Made by a program: the position numbers and the translations under genes. From Chloroflexi bacterium RBG_16_57_11 (GTDB taxonomy: Bacteria > Chloroflexota > Anaerolineae > Anaerolineales > UBA4823), in NCBI GenBank assembly GCA_001795165.1, contig MGNS01000072.1:4324-37494 (forward strand): 33,171 bases of DNA, read 5' to 3'. Shown piece by piece: positions 8,405 to 17,802 of the stretch. The notes beneath the pieces are model-generated. The model saw only the letters and a program-made list of their open reading frames with translations, did not search any database and had not been told where the DNA came from. Numbering within the stretch: position 1 is the first letter of the stretch; each line of letters opens with the position of its first letter.

Positions 8405-8551
8405 GCCGACACCTGCCCTCCCTGTTTACTGGTAATAACCAGGTGTCGAGTCACCGGCTTTTAGCTCACAGCACGTCCCCCCCGTGTTGTGCTTCCGGTG
8501 GCCCTCCTTAGACTGCCGGGCGTGTCCCCCCCACGTCCGGCAATCTTTTTG
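8405..8551 (+). ncRNA. Candidate C-rich-loop small RNA ending in an intrinsic terminator
   Basis: -10-like TATTAT at 8395-8400; hairpin A 8407-8415/8440-8448 (CGACACCTG/CAGGTGTCG); hairpin B outer 8450-8457/8495-8502 and inner 8467-8475/8483-8491 with loop TCCCCCC; hairpin C 8514-8524/8532-8542 with identical loop TCCCCCC followed by ATCTTTTT. No clear -35. Confidence 0.5.
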
Positions 8552-8562
8552 CCTTCCCACCC

Positions 8563-11500
8563 TCATCCCTCCTGTCGCTTCAACACCAGCAATGTCAGGT
8601 CGTCGGATGGCAAGCCGTTGCCGATAAACTCCTGTACGGCGAGATCAATCTTTTCTAACAGCTGCCCCGCTTCCAGGACACCTTCATCTTGATTCTCACG
8701 GATGGCGGCACTTTCGATCGTCTGGTACAGGCGCAGCTCGCCAAAAACCTCCCCTTGTGGTGAAAACGCCTCCGTCACCCCATCCGTGTATAGAATCAGG
8801 TGATCGCCCGGCTCCAGCCGGGTCTTCCAACCCTGGATATGATTACCTTCCTGCACGCCCAGCGCCATACCGCCGCGCCGGAGCTGTTCGAGTTGGCTAT
8901 TCTGGCCGCGCAGCACCAATGGCAGGTTGTGCCCGGCGTTGGCGAACTCCAGCACACCGGTGTCCAGATCCAACACTGCGTAAAAGATCGTTACGAACAT
9001 CCCACCCTGCGCGTCCGGCACAATAATATCATTCGCCCGTTCCAGTACATCGGCCGGTGAGTCGATCTCTTTTACAGTAGCCCGCACCAATGTGCGCACC
9101 AGGGTCATAAACAGCGCGGCTGGCATACCCTTGTCTGCAACGTCAGCAATGACCAGCCCCAGCCGGTTGCCTGGCAGCTCAAAATAATCGTAAAAATCGC
9201 CTCCGACTTCACGCGCTGTCCGCCAATGCACCTTCAGATCCCAACCCGGCAAATCGGGCACACTCTGTGGGAGGAAGGCGCTCTGAATCTCACGCGCCAG
9301 CTGCATTTCGCGCTCCAGGCGCTCTTGCTCGACCATCTCATGCTGCAAGAGATCATTCTGGATCGCCAGAGCAGCCTGCTGCGAGATGCCCGTGATGATC
9401 TCCAGGCGCTTGCCGCGCAAGCGCCGGTTGGCGTTGCTGGCGCTATATCCCTCCCCGGGCACAGGCTCGGGCTCTTCGATCAGAAAAACGCCTAACACTT
9501 TCCCTTTTATTGAAAGCGGAAAGGCGATCAGCAAACAGGGGGCGTTCTCCAGATAGTCGTTAACTTTATCCGCTTCAGGCGCCGCCAGGTAAGTCCAATC
9601 CTCGGGAACCTGGTCTGAAGCCGAGATCTCGCCCCACAGCGGGTGGGCAAGCAACGTATCTTCGATCAGCACGGTATCGAGCAGAGGGAACTCGCCCAAG
9701 CCGAACGTCGCCGCCTCCGCCGCTCGCGGCAGGCCGTACGATTGCCCCAGCCGGAACATATGCTGTGCTTCATCCCACAGATAAATCAGGGCGCGTTTCA
9801 CACCAACCAGGATCGGGGTGATGCGCACGATCGAGCCCAGGGCTTCATCCAGGTCAGACGAAGAGACCACCGCCTGAGCTACCTGCAGGAGCGCGACAGA
9901 AACGTAGGCTTCCTCCTTCTGTGATTTCTGCAGGTAGATATTATCCACAGCGACCGCAGTCTGGTGGGCGATGCCCTGCAATATCGCCAACCGCTCGTCG
10001 AAAAATGCGTCCAGCGATTTGCCGCTATTCAATACCGGGCTGCTGTAGTCGACCAACATCACTCCCAATACTTCATTGCGTACGGCGAGCGGCACCAGCA
10101 CCATCAGGCCTGTCCGGCGCCGGCTGTCGTCCAGCGGCTCGGGGTAAAGGATGCTGGTCAGGCGCTGATCGTCATCCTCACCATACAGGATCACCGGCTC
10201 GCGCTCGGCGACCAGATGATCGATCGCAGGGACATCGCCTGGGGCAAAACGCCAACGCTCGAATTCCGCCTGCTGTTCGCGGTTGAGCCCGGAGGCTGTC
10301 GCCGGGATGAAATCACCCTCCTCGTCCCGAATATAAAGCAAGCAAGAGCGCACCCCTGCCAGCATGGGCGTGATATGGATCACCGTCGCCAGCAGCTCAT
10401 GTAAATTGGTTAACGATTGGGTCGCGTTCGCCACTTGCAACAATACTGTCGAAACCCAGGCCTGTTCGTGAGCTTCTTCGTACAATCGGGCATTTTGAAT
10501 TGCGACGGCAGCGTAGCTGGCAAACGCCGCGGTCATGCCCCTGGCCTCCGAGCCGTAGCGGCCCGGGGTATGATGTGTCAACACCAGCACACCAAGCGGT
10601 AGCTCGCGGACGCGCAGCGGAGCGGCGATCGCCGAATAATCGAATGGGAACTGCATCGCTCCACCCAGGGGTTCGTGCTCCGACAGGGAGGTCCGTACCA
10701 CCGGCTCATCGGCTCGCAATGCTTCCCGCAGCCAGGTCGAAGCCGCCTGGGAGGTTTCATCCGTAGTTTCCGCGGTGCTGAAAACCAATACCTCTTCAGG
10801 GGTCAGCCCGATCTCCAGGTCGAGATCGCCGGCGCCCAAAACGGCAGCTAGGTGTAAGCTGGGTGAACTTTCCTCGATGTCTTTATCGACCTCTCCATCC
10901 ACCATCCAAATAGCCGCCAGGTCCAATGGCAAATTTTTCCCCAGCTCCTCCAGGATTACCCTCAGCACCTGGTCCAGATCTACATCCGTTGAGAGCAGGC
11001 CGGCCACCTCGCGCACACTGTCAGCCACCCGACGCCGCCAGACTTCCGAACGATAGAGCTGGGCATTGCGCATTGCGATTGCGATATGATCCGCCAGAGC
11101 CTCGAACAGGAAGCGCTCATCTTCCCCAAAGGCATTCGTTTTCTCACTTTGTATGTCCAGAACGCCGAGTACTGAACCGCCAAACACCAGCGGAACAGTC
11201 AGCTCGGAGCGCGTTTCGTCGGGGAGGAATGGCGAGGGCAGGTATCGCGGCTCCTGGCTCACATCGTTCGCCAGTAATGTCTCGCCATGTCTCCCCGCCC
11301 AGGCGATGAGACCCCGTTCCGCATCGAGGTCGAAAGAAAAGTTTTGCTCGCGAAGCTGCAGGCTGCGCTGCCCGCCGCCTGCCTCGTAGAAAATCTTCCG
11401 CCGCCCCGGGTCCACCGAAAACAGGTGAACGAATGGATAGCCAAAGCGCTGATGGATCAATTCGACCACTGCCTCCAGCAGTTGTACCTGATCCAGGATC

Positions 11501-12147
11501 GAAGTGATCGCGCTGCTGACCTCATAGAGCGTAGATAACTGGCTGGCACGACGTTGAAGACGCAACTGCTCCTTGGATAGTCGCAGGCTGGCTTGCAGCA
11601 CCAGGGCTACCTGGATCGCCATCCCCTCCACCAGCTGGATCTCTTCGGCGCTAAATGCTGGTTTGGTGGTAGGACGGACTGCTTGCAACACTCCCAGAAG
11701 CCGATCTGCCTGGCCTTCCGAGCCACGGATCAACATTGGGACTGCACAGGCGTGCGCAGCGCCTCCACCCTCCTCCATCAACCAATAGTTGCCGCTTCGT
11801 GCTTCCTCGCCCAAACAGGGGCGACGCGTTTCCAGGCAGCCGCGCATTAACTCGGATTGCAGGCTGGGCAGCTCAAGCGGGGTCGTTCCCTGCGGCTTGC
11901 CGCTAAGCTGGCTCACGATGTCCTCTGCCAACCATACCGCTGCCTCAGCCTGGACAGCCTGAGCGACGGTCTCCAGGATGATTTTGTTCTGGTTTTTGAG
12001 AATTTCTTCAGATGGATATTGATCGCTAGCGGACTGTTCTACAAGATAGAGCAGTTGCTCCCCCAACCCCAGCACCTGGTGCATTAAATTACCAGCCGAT
12101 ACGCGGCCTTCTATCGGCGCTTGGAAGCCCGGCTGACCGGCGCTCAC
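8563..12147 (-). CDS. Multi-GAF (about five) SpoIIE/RsbU-type PP2C serine phosphatase
   Basis: Repeated GAF-like units (LSTLYEVSSAITSILDQVQLLEAVVELI..., TVLLQVANATQSLTNLHELLATVIHITPML..., VALLQVAQAVVSSSDLDEALGSIVRITPIL...), then LEREMQLAREIQSAFLPQSVPDLPGWDLKVHWRTAREVGGDFYDYFEL...GLVIADVADKGMPAALFM; GTG start abutting the upstream stop. Confidence 0.9.
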   Translation of the reverse strand: MSAGQPGFQAPIEGRVSAGNLMHQVLGLGEQLLYLVEQSASDQYPSEEILKNQNKIILETVAQAVQAEAAVWLAEDIVSQLSGKPQGTTPLELPSLQSELMRGCLETRRPCLGEEARSGNYWLMEEGGGAAHACAVPMLIRGSEGQADRLLGVLQAVRPTTKPAFSAEEIQLVEGMAIQVALVLQASLRLSKEQLRLQRRASQLSTLYEVSSAITSILDQVQLLEAVVELIHQRFGYPFVHLFSVDPGRRKIFYEAGGGQRSLQLREQNFSFDLDAERGLIAWAGRHGETLLANDVSQEPRYLPSPFLPDETRSELTVPLVFGGSVLGVLDIQSEKTNAFGEDERFLFEALADHIAIAMRNAQLYRSEVWRRRVADSVREVAGLLSTDVDLDQVLRVILEELGKNLPLDLAAIWMVDGEVDKDIEESSPSLHLAAVLGAGDLDLEIGLTPEEVLVFSTAETTDETSQAASTWLREALRADEPVVRTSLSEHEPLGGAMQFPFDYSAIAAPLRVRELPLGVLVLTHHTPGRYGSEARGMTAAFASYAAVAIQNARLYEEAHEQAWVSTVLLQVANATQSLTNLHELLATVIHITPMLAGVRSCLLYIRDEEGDFIPATASGLNREQQAEFERWRFAPGDVPAIDHLVAEREPVILYGEDDDQRLTSILYPEPLDDSRRRTGLMVLVPLAVRNEVLGVMLVDYSSPVLNSGKSLDAFFDERLAILQGIAHQTAVAVDNIYLQKSQKEEAYVSVALLQVAQAVVSSSDLDEALGSIVRITPILVGVKRALIYLWDEAQHMFRLGQSYGLPRAAEAATFGLGEFPLLDTVLIEDTLLAHPLWGEISASDQVPEDWTYLAAPEADKVNDYLENAPCLLIAFPLSIKGKVLGVFLIEEPEPVPGEGYSASNANRRLRGKRLEIITGISQQAALAIQNDLLQHEMVEQERLEREMQLAREIQSAFLPQSVPDLPGWDLKVHWRTAREVGGDFYDYFELPGNRLGLVIADVADKGMPAALFMTLVRTLVRATVKEIDSPADVLERANDIIVPDAQGGMFVTIFYAVLDLDTGVLEFANAGHNLPLVLRGQNSQLEQLRRGGMALGVQEGNHIQGWKTRLEPGDHLILYTDGVTEAFSPQGEVFGELRLYQTIESAAIRENQDEGVLEAGQLLEKIDLAVQEFIGNGLPSDDLTLLVLKRQEG

Positions 12148-12669
12148 TCACTTCTCCTTATGTTTTATCATCCGCAACAGATTGCAATTCTTCCCAAGCT
12201 CCAGGTTCTTCATAAAGGAGAACTGGACTTCATCCATCAATTGATAAATAAAATACAGCCCAATGCCGCCCACCTCACGCTCTTCTAGCTCGGCTTTGAG
12301 ATTCGGTTCTGGCACCAGGCTCGGGTCGAAAGGCTTACCGCAATCGATCAACGTCACTTCCAGGTCACCACCAACCATCCGGCAGGTGCATTCGATCTGC
12401 TCCAGGCTTTCTCCCCCATAGGCATGTTCAATGATATTGGTGTAAGCTTCATCTACCGCCAGTTGGACCGCGTAGACCGCGGCCGGCTCCAAGCCGCACT
12501 CCTCCGCAGACTCAGCCACAAATTCTCGTACCCGGTCCAAATTTTCGAACTGCGCAGTTAGAATAATGGATCGATTTGAGCGCACCGATGAACCTGTGAA
12601 AGCCCCAAATTCTGTGCCAGTCTCCTGCGAAATCTCCGGCTGCACCGAATCAGAAAACAGATCAACCAT
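12148..12669 (-). CDS. Anti-sigma-factor-type HATPase (RsbW-like serine kinase)
   Basis: VQLAVDEAYTNIIEHAYGG...LEVTLIDCGKPFDPS...EVGGIGLYFIYQLMDEVQF. Confidence 0.88.
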   Translation of the reverse strand: MVDLFSDSVQPEISQETGTEFGAFTGSSVRSNRSIILTAQFENLDRVREFVAESAEECGLEPAAVYAVQLAVDEAYTNIIEHAYGGESLEQIECTCRMVGGDLEVTLIDCGKPFDPSLVPEPNLKAELEEREVGGIGLYFIYQLMDEVQFSFMKNLELGKNCNLLRMIKHKEK

Positions 12670-12696
12670 AAAGTAAGAACACTAATGCTAAAGATA

Positions 12697-12727
12697 GAGG
12701 CTGAAGGCGAAATCTACCTTCAGCCTC
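12697..12727. terminator. Intergenic hairpin GAGGCTGAAGG/CCTTCAGCCTC between the STAS and HATPase genes
   Basis: 11-bp perfect stem; T-run CCTTTTTTG lies on the + strand side, so terminator orientation does not match the minus-strand operon. Confidence 0.35.
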
Positions 12728-12753
12728 CGTGCGTCCTTTTTTGTTTTCGTCGG

Positions 12754-13089
12754 CTATAACGAGCCGACTGCGTCCAGCACATTGTCGAAGAAGCGGAATA
12801 AAGGCACAAATCCCGCCAACTCCAATGCGTCATAGATGCGCTTGGGGACGGACGCCAGGACAAGTTCGCCTCGGTTATACCGTTTACAAGTCTTCTGCGT
12901 GCTGATGAGCACGCGTAAGCCAGCGCTGGACATAAATTCAACTTCGTCTAAATCCAGGACAACCTTGAACCGGCCTGAGCCGGTGATGTCATCCAGCGCC
13001 TTAGCAAGCTGGGGAGCTGTGGCGCTATCAATCCGTCCGCTGACTTTGACCAGATCGCAATGCCTGTATTGGCTGGGGGTAACATCCAT
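12754..13089 (-). CDS. STAS-domain anti-sigma factor antagonist
   Basis: CDLVKVSGRIDSATAPQLAKALDDITGSGRFKVVLDLDEVEFMSSAGLRVLISTQKTCKRYNRGELVLASVPKRIYDALELAGF. Confidence 0.9.
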   Translation of the reverse strand: MDVTPSQYRHCDLVKVSGRIDSATAPQLAKALDDITGSGRFKVVLDLDEVEFMSSAGLRVLISTQKTCKRYNRGELVLASVPKRIYDALELAGFVPLFRFFDNVLDAVGSL

Positions 13090-13251
13090 CGGCAAACCTC
13101 CGCTGTTGTCCGGTTTCCACTCGGGAGAAAAAATCCATCCGGGCAAATATTATAACACACCCCGATCTGCGGGCCTTTGTTTCCACACTCAACGCTGTTC
13201 AGAGGTAAAATCGACTTAAGGCACCTCACACCTCGATGACCGGAGAAGCCA

Positions 13252-14544
13252 ATGAAAACGACCTCTCGCTATCGCTGGTTCGTTGTTAGTGTGTTCTTCG
13301 CTTTTATGCTGCTCCACCAGGCCGATAAGCTGCTCATCGGCCCGCTGACCACCCCGATCATGGCAGAATTTAACATCAACCGCGCCCAAATGGGTTTTAT
13401 CACCACTGGCGCGCTGCTGGTTGGGGCGGTGATGTACCCATTATGGGGCTATCTCTACGATCGCTATGCGCGCGCCAAGCTGCTGGCACTGGCCTCCTTC
13501 CTTTGGGGTGCGACCACCTGGCTAGGCGCCATCGCTCCAACCTATCCTACTTTTCTGGTTGCCCGCGCCACCACCGGCATCGATGATTCCAGCTACCCCG
13601 GCTTATACAGCCTGATCTCGGACTACTTCCTGCCTAATGTGCGCGGCAAAATTTATGGCTTGCTTGAGTTATCCATGCCCATCGGCTACTTGATCGGCAT
13701 GATCCTGGGTTTATTTCTGGGTGGCTCGATCGGTTGGCGCGGCGTGTTTTATATCACCGGCGGGTTGGGCATTATCATCGCCGCGGTGATCTTTTTTGGC
13801 GTGCGCGAGCCACCCCGCGGCCAGGGCGAGCCGGAACTGGCCGAGCTGGAGCACATCAGTACCTATCGTTTCAATTGGGAAACCGCCCGAGGCTTGTTCC
13901 AGAAGCGCACCCTGCGAATTCTGTTTATCCAGGGCTTCTTCGGCGTCTTCCCATGGAACGTGATCACTTACTGGTTTTTTAACTATCTGGAAACCGAGCG
14001 CGGCTACAGCCAGGATGCTGTCTTCATGACCATGGTGCTCGCCGTGCTGGTGCTGGCTACGGGCTACCCGTTAGGAGGCGCGCTCGGCGACTACTTCTTT
14101 AAGCGCACACCGCGGGGCCGCGCTCTGGTCGCGATGACCGGCGTCTTGAGTGGCGCGGTCATGCTGACCATCACCCTGGCGGTGCCAAACGACAACCAGA
14201 TTTTATTCGCCATCCTGTTATCGTTGACTGCCATTTTCATACCCATGGCGGCACCGAATGTCGTCGCCACTGTATATGATATTACCCTGCCCGAGGTGCG
14301 GAGCACTGCATTGTCGGTGCAATACTTCATCGAATCCTCCGGAGCCGCCCTGGCGCCGGGCTTCGCCGGCCTGATCGCCGACCAGACCTCGCTGAAGTCC
14401 GCCTTTTTGCTCATCTGTGTCACCACCTGGATCCTTTGTGGGATATTTTTTGCACTGGTCGCTCGTGTTGTGCCTAAAGATGTGCACACCTTGCGCACTC
14501 AAATGCGCCAGCGCGCCGAAGAAGAAAAAGCCATTGCCGCCTAG
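13252..14544 (+). CDS. MFS transporter
   Basis: 12-TM pattern, LLHQADKLLIGPLTTPIMAEFNINRAQMGFITTGALLVGAVMYPLWGYLYDRYARAKLL. Confidence 0.9.
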   Translation: MKTTSRYRWFVVSVFFAFMLLHQADKLLIGPLTTPIMAEFNINRAQMGFITTGALLVGAVMYPLWGYLYDRYARAKLLALASFLWGATTWLGAIAPTYPTFLVARATTGIDDSSYPGLYSLISDYFLPNVRGKIYGLLELSMPIGYLIGMILGLFLGGSIGWRGVFYITGGLGIIIAAVIFFGVREPPRGQGEPELAELEHISTYRFNWETARGLFQKRTLRILFIQGFFGVFPWNVITYWFFNYLETERGYSQDAVFMTMVLAVLVLATGYPLGGALGDYFFKRTPRGRALVAMTGVLSGAVMLTITLAVPNDNQILFAILLSLTAIFIPMAAPNVVATVYDITLPEVRSTALSVQYFIESSGAALAPGFAGLIADQTSLKSAFLLICVTTWILCGIFFALVARVVPKDVHTLRTQMRQRAEEEKAIAA

Positions 14545-14556
14545 CCCAACAGCGGA

Positions 14557-15243
14557 TCAGATCGGTTGGACCGCTTCATCCATCATCAAAAGCTCCTTCA
14601 AGCGCGGGTGATCGGCGTATTCGCCGCGCTTCTCCGGAGGAAGCAGCGCAGCGATCCTGCACATGATTTCATCGGTATAGACTTCAAGCGTAGCGTCACG
14701 ATCCTTCTTAGGCAAAGGTGGCAGCCGGAAGGCTCTGCCTACCCGGATCGTAATCACCGTTCGCTTCAGCCGCCGCATGTGCGCCACCACGTTGGCATCC
14801 TCCGACCCAACCAGGGCTACCGGCACGATGGGAACTGCCGCCTTGACCGCCAAATAGCTTGCCCCAGCCCGCGCCTTCTGTAAATTGCCGGTTGGGCTGC
14901 GCGTCCCCTCCGGCGCCAGCACCAGCACACCCCCCTTCTTGAGCCGGTTCAGCATCTCACGAACGGCGCCAAAATCGGCATTAAATCGATCCACCCAAAT
15001 GCCATCGATCTGCTTAACGAACCAGGGGATCAGCGGGATTTTGCGATACTTTTCGGCCACGATCAGGATAATATCTTGCCGCTGGCTGAATTGATAGATC
15101 AGCGCACCGTCCAACCGGCCGATATGGTTGGAAGCCAAAACGAGGCTTTCGTCCAGCGGCGCGTTCTGGCGATCAATGACCTGCAACCTCGCCACCAGCC
15201 GAAATACCAGATTGATCAAAAAGAAAGTGAATTTGCGTCCCAT
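14557..15243 (-). CDS. 1-acyl-sn-glycerol-3-phosphate acyltransferase (PlsC-like)
   Basis: HX4D motif in ASNHIGRLDGALIY and EGTRSPTGNLQKARAGASYLAVKAAVPIVPVAL. Confidence 0.88.
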   Translation of the reverse strand: MGRKFTFFLINLVFRLVARLQVIDRQNAPLDESLVLASNHIGRLDGALIYQFSQRQDIILIVAEKYRKIPLIPWFVKQIDGIWVDRFNADFGAVREMLNRLKKGGVLVLAPEGTRSPTGNLQKARAGASYLAVKAAVPIVPVALVGSEDANVVAHMRRLKRTVITIRVGRAFRLPPLPKKDRDATLEVYTDEIMCRIAALLPPEKRGEYADHPRLKELLMMDEAVQPI

Positions 15244-15406
15244 GTCGGTGCGACCCCGTACGGTAAAGAGGATGATGTATCTTATCTTGTGGGCCGAAAA
15301 ACGTCAATCGGTCAATTTGGTATAATCAACTGTTTCTGGAAAGTCCCGCAGCCTTCAATGTGCCCTGGTCTCCCTCCTCACTCAGATAGCCAGTGGGAAT
15401 AAATGA

Positions 15407-16594
15407 ATGAGCGCCTTGCGGTCAAAAAATACGATCCTACTCGCCATCTCCCAGGCTCTTGGCAGTTGCGGAGGCCCGATCGTGGTTTTCGTCGGTGGCA
15501 TCATCGGCGTAGAGATCGCCCCTTCGCTGGCGTTGGCGACGCTACCCATGTCGCTGATGGTGGTCGGTGTGGCCCTGGCGACCATCCCTGCCGCCTTGCT
15601 GATGCGCCGGGTCGGACGACGTAAGGGCTACATGATCGGCACGACCATCGGGATCGTCGCCGCATTGCTCGCCGCTTACGCTATCTCGCTGTCCGGCTTC
15701 GCCTTGTTCTGCGCCTCCACGCTGTTGCTCGGTGCCCATGGCGCTTTTGTCCAGCAGTATCGCTTCGGCGCAGCCGAAAGCGTGCCGCCGGAACGCTCCG
15801 GGCAGGCAGTTTCGTTTGTCTTGCTGGGCGGCATCGTCGCCGGTTACCTGGGACCTGAGATCGCCAAGCGTACTGAGGACCTTCTACCCGCCGGCCCGTT
15901 CAGCGGCTCGTTCGTCATCCTGGACGGTGTGTTCGTAATCGCAGCGGTGCTGCTATTTTTCCTGGATGAGATCGTGCCGCAGTCGGAGGCGGCCAGCGAG
16001 CCGGAGCGGCCTCTGCGGCGAGTCATCTCCCAGCCGATGTATCTAACCGCAGTCACAGCCGGTGTGGTGGCCTATGGGGTGATGAGCTTTATCATGACCG
16101 CTACCCCGGTGGAAATGCACACCTTGCACGGCTTCTCGCTGCAAGACACCGCCTGGGTGATCCAGAGCCACATCATCGCGATGTACCTGCCTTCGCTATT
16201 CACCGGGTTTCTGTTGGTGAAGCTGGGACTGAAACGGCTGATGCTGATCGGGTGGGTCTGCCTGTTGGTATGTATCGGCCTGGGGATAATCAGCCGTGAG
16301 CTGTTGGAATATTGGGGGACGCTGGTGCTGCTCGGCGTGGGCTGGAACTTCCTTTTCGTTGGGGCCACCGTGCTGCTGACACGCAGCTACCGACCACCAG
16401 AGCGCTTCAAAGCACAGGCAGTGAACGATTTCACCATCTTCGGCACCCAGGCGCTCGCCTCGCTCACTGCAGGGACGGTGCTGTTCCGCGCCAGCTGGGA
16501 GACGCTGATGCTGCTCAACCTGCCGGTGCTGGCCATCATGCTGCTGGTCCTGCTGCAGATGCGGCACTGGCAGCCAGAACCCATCCCAGCGTAG
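15407..16594 (+). CDS. MFS transporter
   Basis: Multi-TM; ALLMRRVGRRKGYMIGTTIGIVAALLAAYAISLSGFALFCASTLLLGAHGAFVQQYRFGAAE. Confidence 0.88.
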   Translation: MSALRSKNTILLAISQALGSCGGPIVVFVGGIIGVEIAPSLALATLPMSLMVVGVALATIPAALLMRRVGRRKGYMIGTTIGIVAALLAAYAISLSGFALFCASTLLLGAHGAFVQQYRFGAAESVPPERSGQAVSFVLLGGIVAGYLGPEIAKRTEDLLPAGPFSGSFVILDGVFVIAAVLLFFLDEIVPQSEAASEPERPLRRVISQPMYLTAVTAGVVAYGVMSFIMTATPVEMHTLHGFSLQDTAWVIQSHIIAMYLPSLFTGFLLVKLGLKRLMLIGWVCLLVCIGLGIISRELLEYWGTLVLLGVGWNFLFVGATVLLTRSYRPPERFKAQAVNDFTIFGTQALASLTAGTVLFRASWETLMLLNLPVLAIMLLVLLQMRHWQPEPIPA

Positions 16595-16767
16595 TTTGAA
16601 TTCACTTTAGAAATTATTCAACCGTCCGTGCTTGCTCGAACAAGGCAATTGGATCCAGACGGTCCACGCCGGGAATATTTTCAAACTGGAAAACTCCTGC
16701 CATATTTCAAGTGGCATCCATTTGGTACAATTAAGGGCATTACACCCGAACAAATGGAGGAAAAATT

Positions 16768-17739
16768 ATGCGCTACCGCCGTTTTGGACGCACAAATTGG
16801 ATGGTCAGCGAAGTGGGCTATGGAATGTGGGGCATGGGCGGCTGGAGCGGCTCGGATGACGCCGAGTCCCTGGCATCGCTGCAGCTTTCGGTCGACCTGG
16901 GGTGCAACTTCTTCGATACCGCCTGGGCCTATGGCGCAGGGCACAGCGAAGGGTTACTGGGACAGCTTGTGCGCTCCAATCCGGGGGTTAAATTGTACAC
17001 TGCGACAAAAATCCCTCCTAAGAACTCCATCTGGCCAAGCCGGCGCGAGTTTGCACTGGATGATTGCTACCCGCCGGAGCACATCGAGGCGTATGTTCAT
17101 AGGAGCCTGCAAAACACCGGGCTGGAGTCCCTTGACTTGATCCAGTTCCACACCTGGGAGGATGGCTGGACCCAGGACGGTCGCTGGGCGAAGAAGATGG
17201 ACCAGCTGAAGCGCCAGGGGCTGATCCACTCCGTGGGGATCAGCATCAACCGCTGGGAGCCTTGGAATGGGGTGCAGGCGGTGCGCAGCGGGCTGATCGA
17301 TGCGGTACAGGTGATCTACAACATCTTCGACCAGAACTCGGAGGATGAGCTTTTCCCGGCCTGCCGGGAAATGGACGTGGCGGTGATCGCCCGCGTGCCT
17401 TTCGACGAGGGCACGCTGACCGGCACGCTGACGCTGGAGAGCAAATGGCCCAAGGGCGACTGGCGCAATACCTACTTCGTAGCCGAGAACCTGAAGTCGA
17501 GTATCGAGCACGCCGAGGCGCTGCGCCCGCTGATCCCGCAGGGGATGAGCCTGCCGGAGATGGCCATGCGCTTCATCTTGAACGAGCCGACGGTGAGCAC
17601 CATCATCCCCGGCATGCGCAAAGAAAAGCACGTGCGCAGCAACCTCGCCTGTAGCGACCTCGGGCCACTGGACCAGGCTCTGCACAGTGCGCTGCGCCTC
17701 CACCGTTGGGACCGCACGCCGACAAAGTGGTCGCAATAG
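16768..17739 (+). CDS. Aldo/keto reductase
   Basis: MRYRRFGRTNWMVSEVGYGMWGMGGW...NFFDTAWAYGAGHSEGLLGQ...LDLIQFHTW...HSVGISINRWEP. Confidence 0.92.
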   Translation: MRYRRFGRTNWMVSEVGYGMWGMGGWSGSDDAESLASLQLSVDLGCNFFDTAWAYGAGHSEGLLGQLVRSNPGVKLYTATKIPPKNSIWPSRREFALDDCYPPEHIEAYVHRSLQNTGLESLDLIQFHTWEDGWTQDGRWAKKMDQLKRQGLIHSVGISINRWEPWNGVQAVRSGLIDAVQVIYNIFDQNSEDELFPACREMDVAVIARVPFDEGTLTGTLTLESKWPKGDWRNTYFVAENLKSSIEHAEALRPLIPQGMSLPEMAMRFILNEPTVSTIIPGMRKEKHVRSNLACSDLGPLDQALHSALRLHRWDRTPTKWSQ

Positions 17740-17746
17740 CTTATTG

Positions 17747-17778
17747 GGTGGGATGCACTTTTAAAAGTGCATCTCACC
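17747..17778. terminator. Palindromic hairpin 3' of the aldo/keto reductase gene
   Basis: GGTGGGATGCACTTTT/AAAAGTGCATCTCACC, 16-bp arms with one G.T wobble. Confidence 0.5.
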
Positions 17779-17802
17779 TGACTCATCGAGAGGAGGTAGG
17801 GT

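Noticed and set aside
15303-15326. GTCAAT-cg-GTCAAT direct repeat before a TATAAT box upstream of the second MFS gene
   Set aside because: TATAAT is plausible as a -10, but the tandem 6-mer is too short to claim as an activator site.
16954-17736. 260-aa minus-strand ORF
   Set aside because: Antisense to the well-supported aldo/keto reductase; composition is His/Ala/Arg-rich shadow type.
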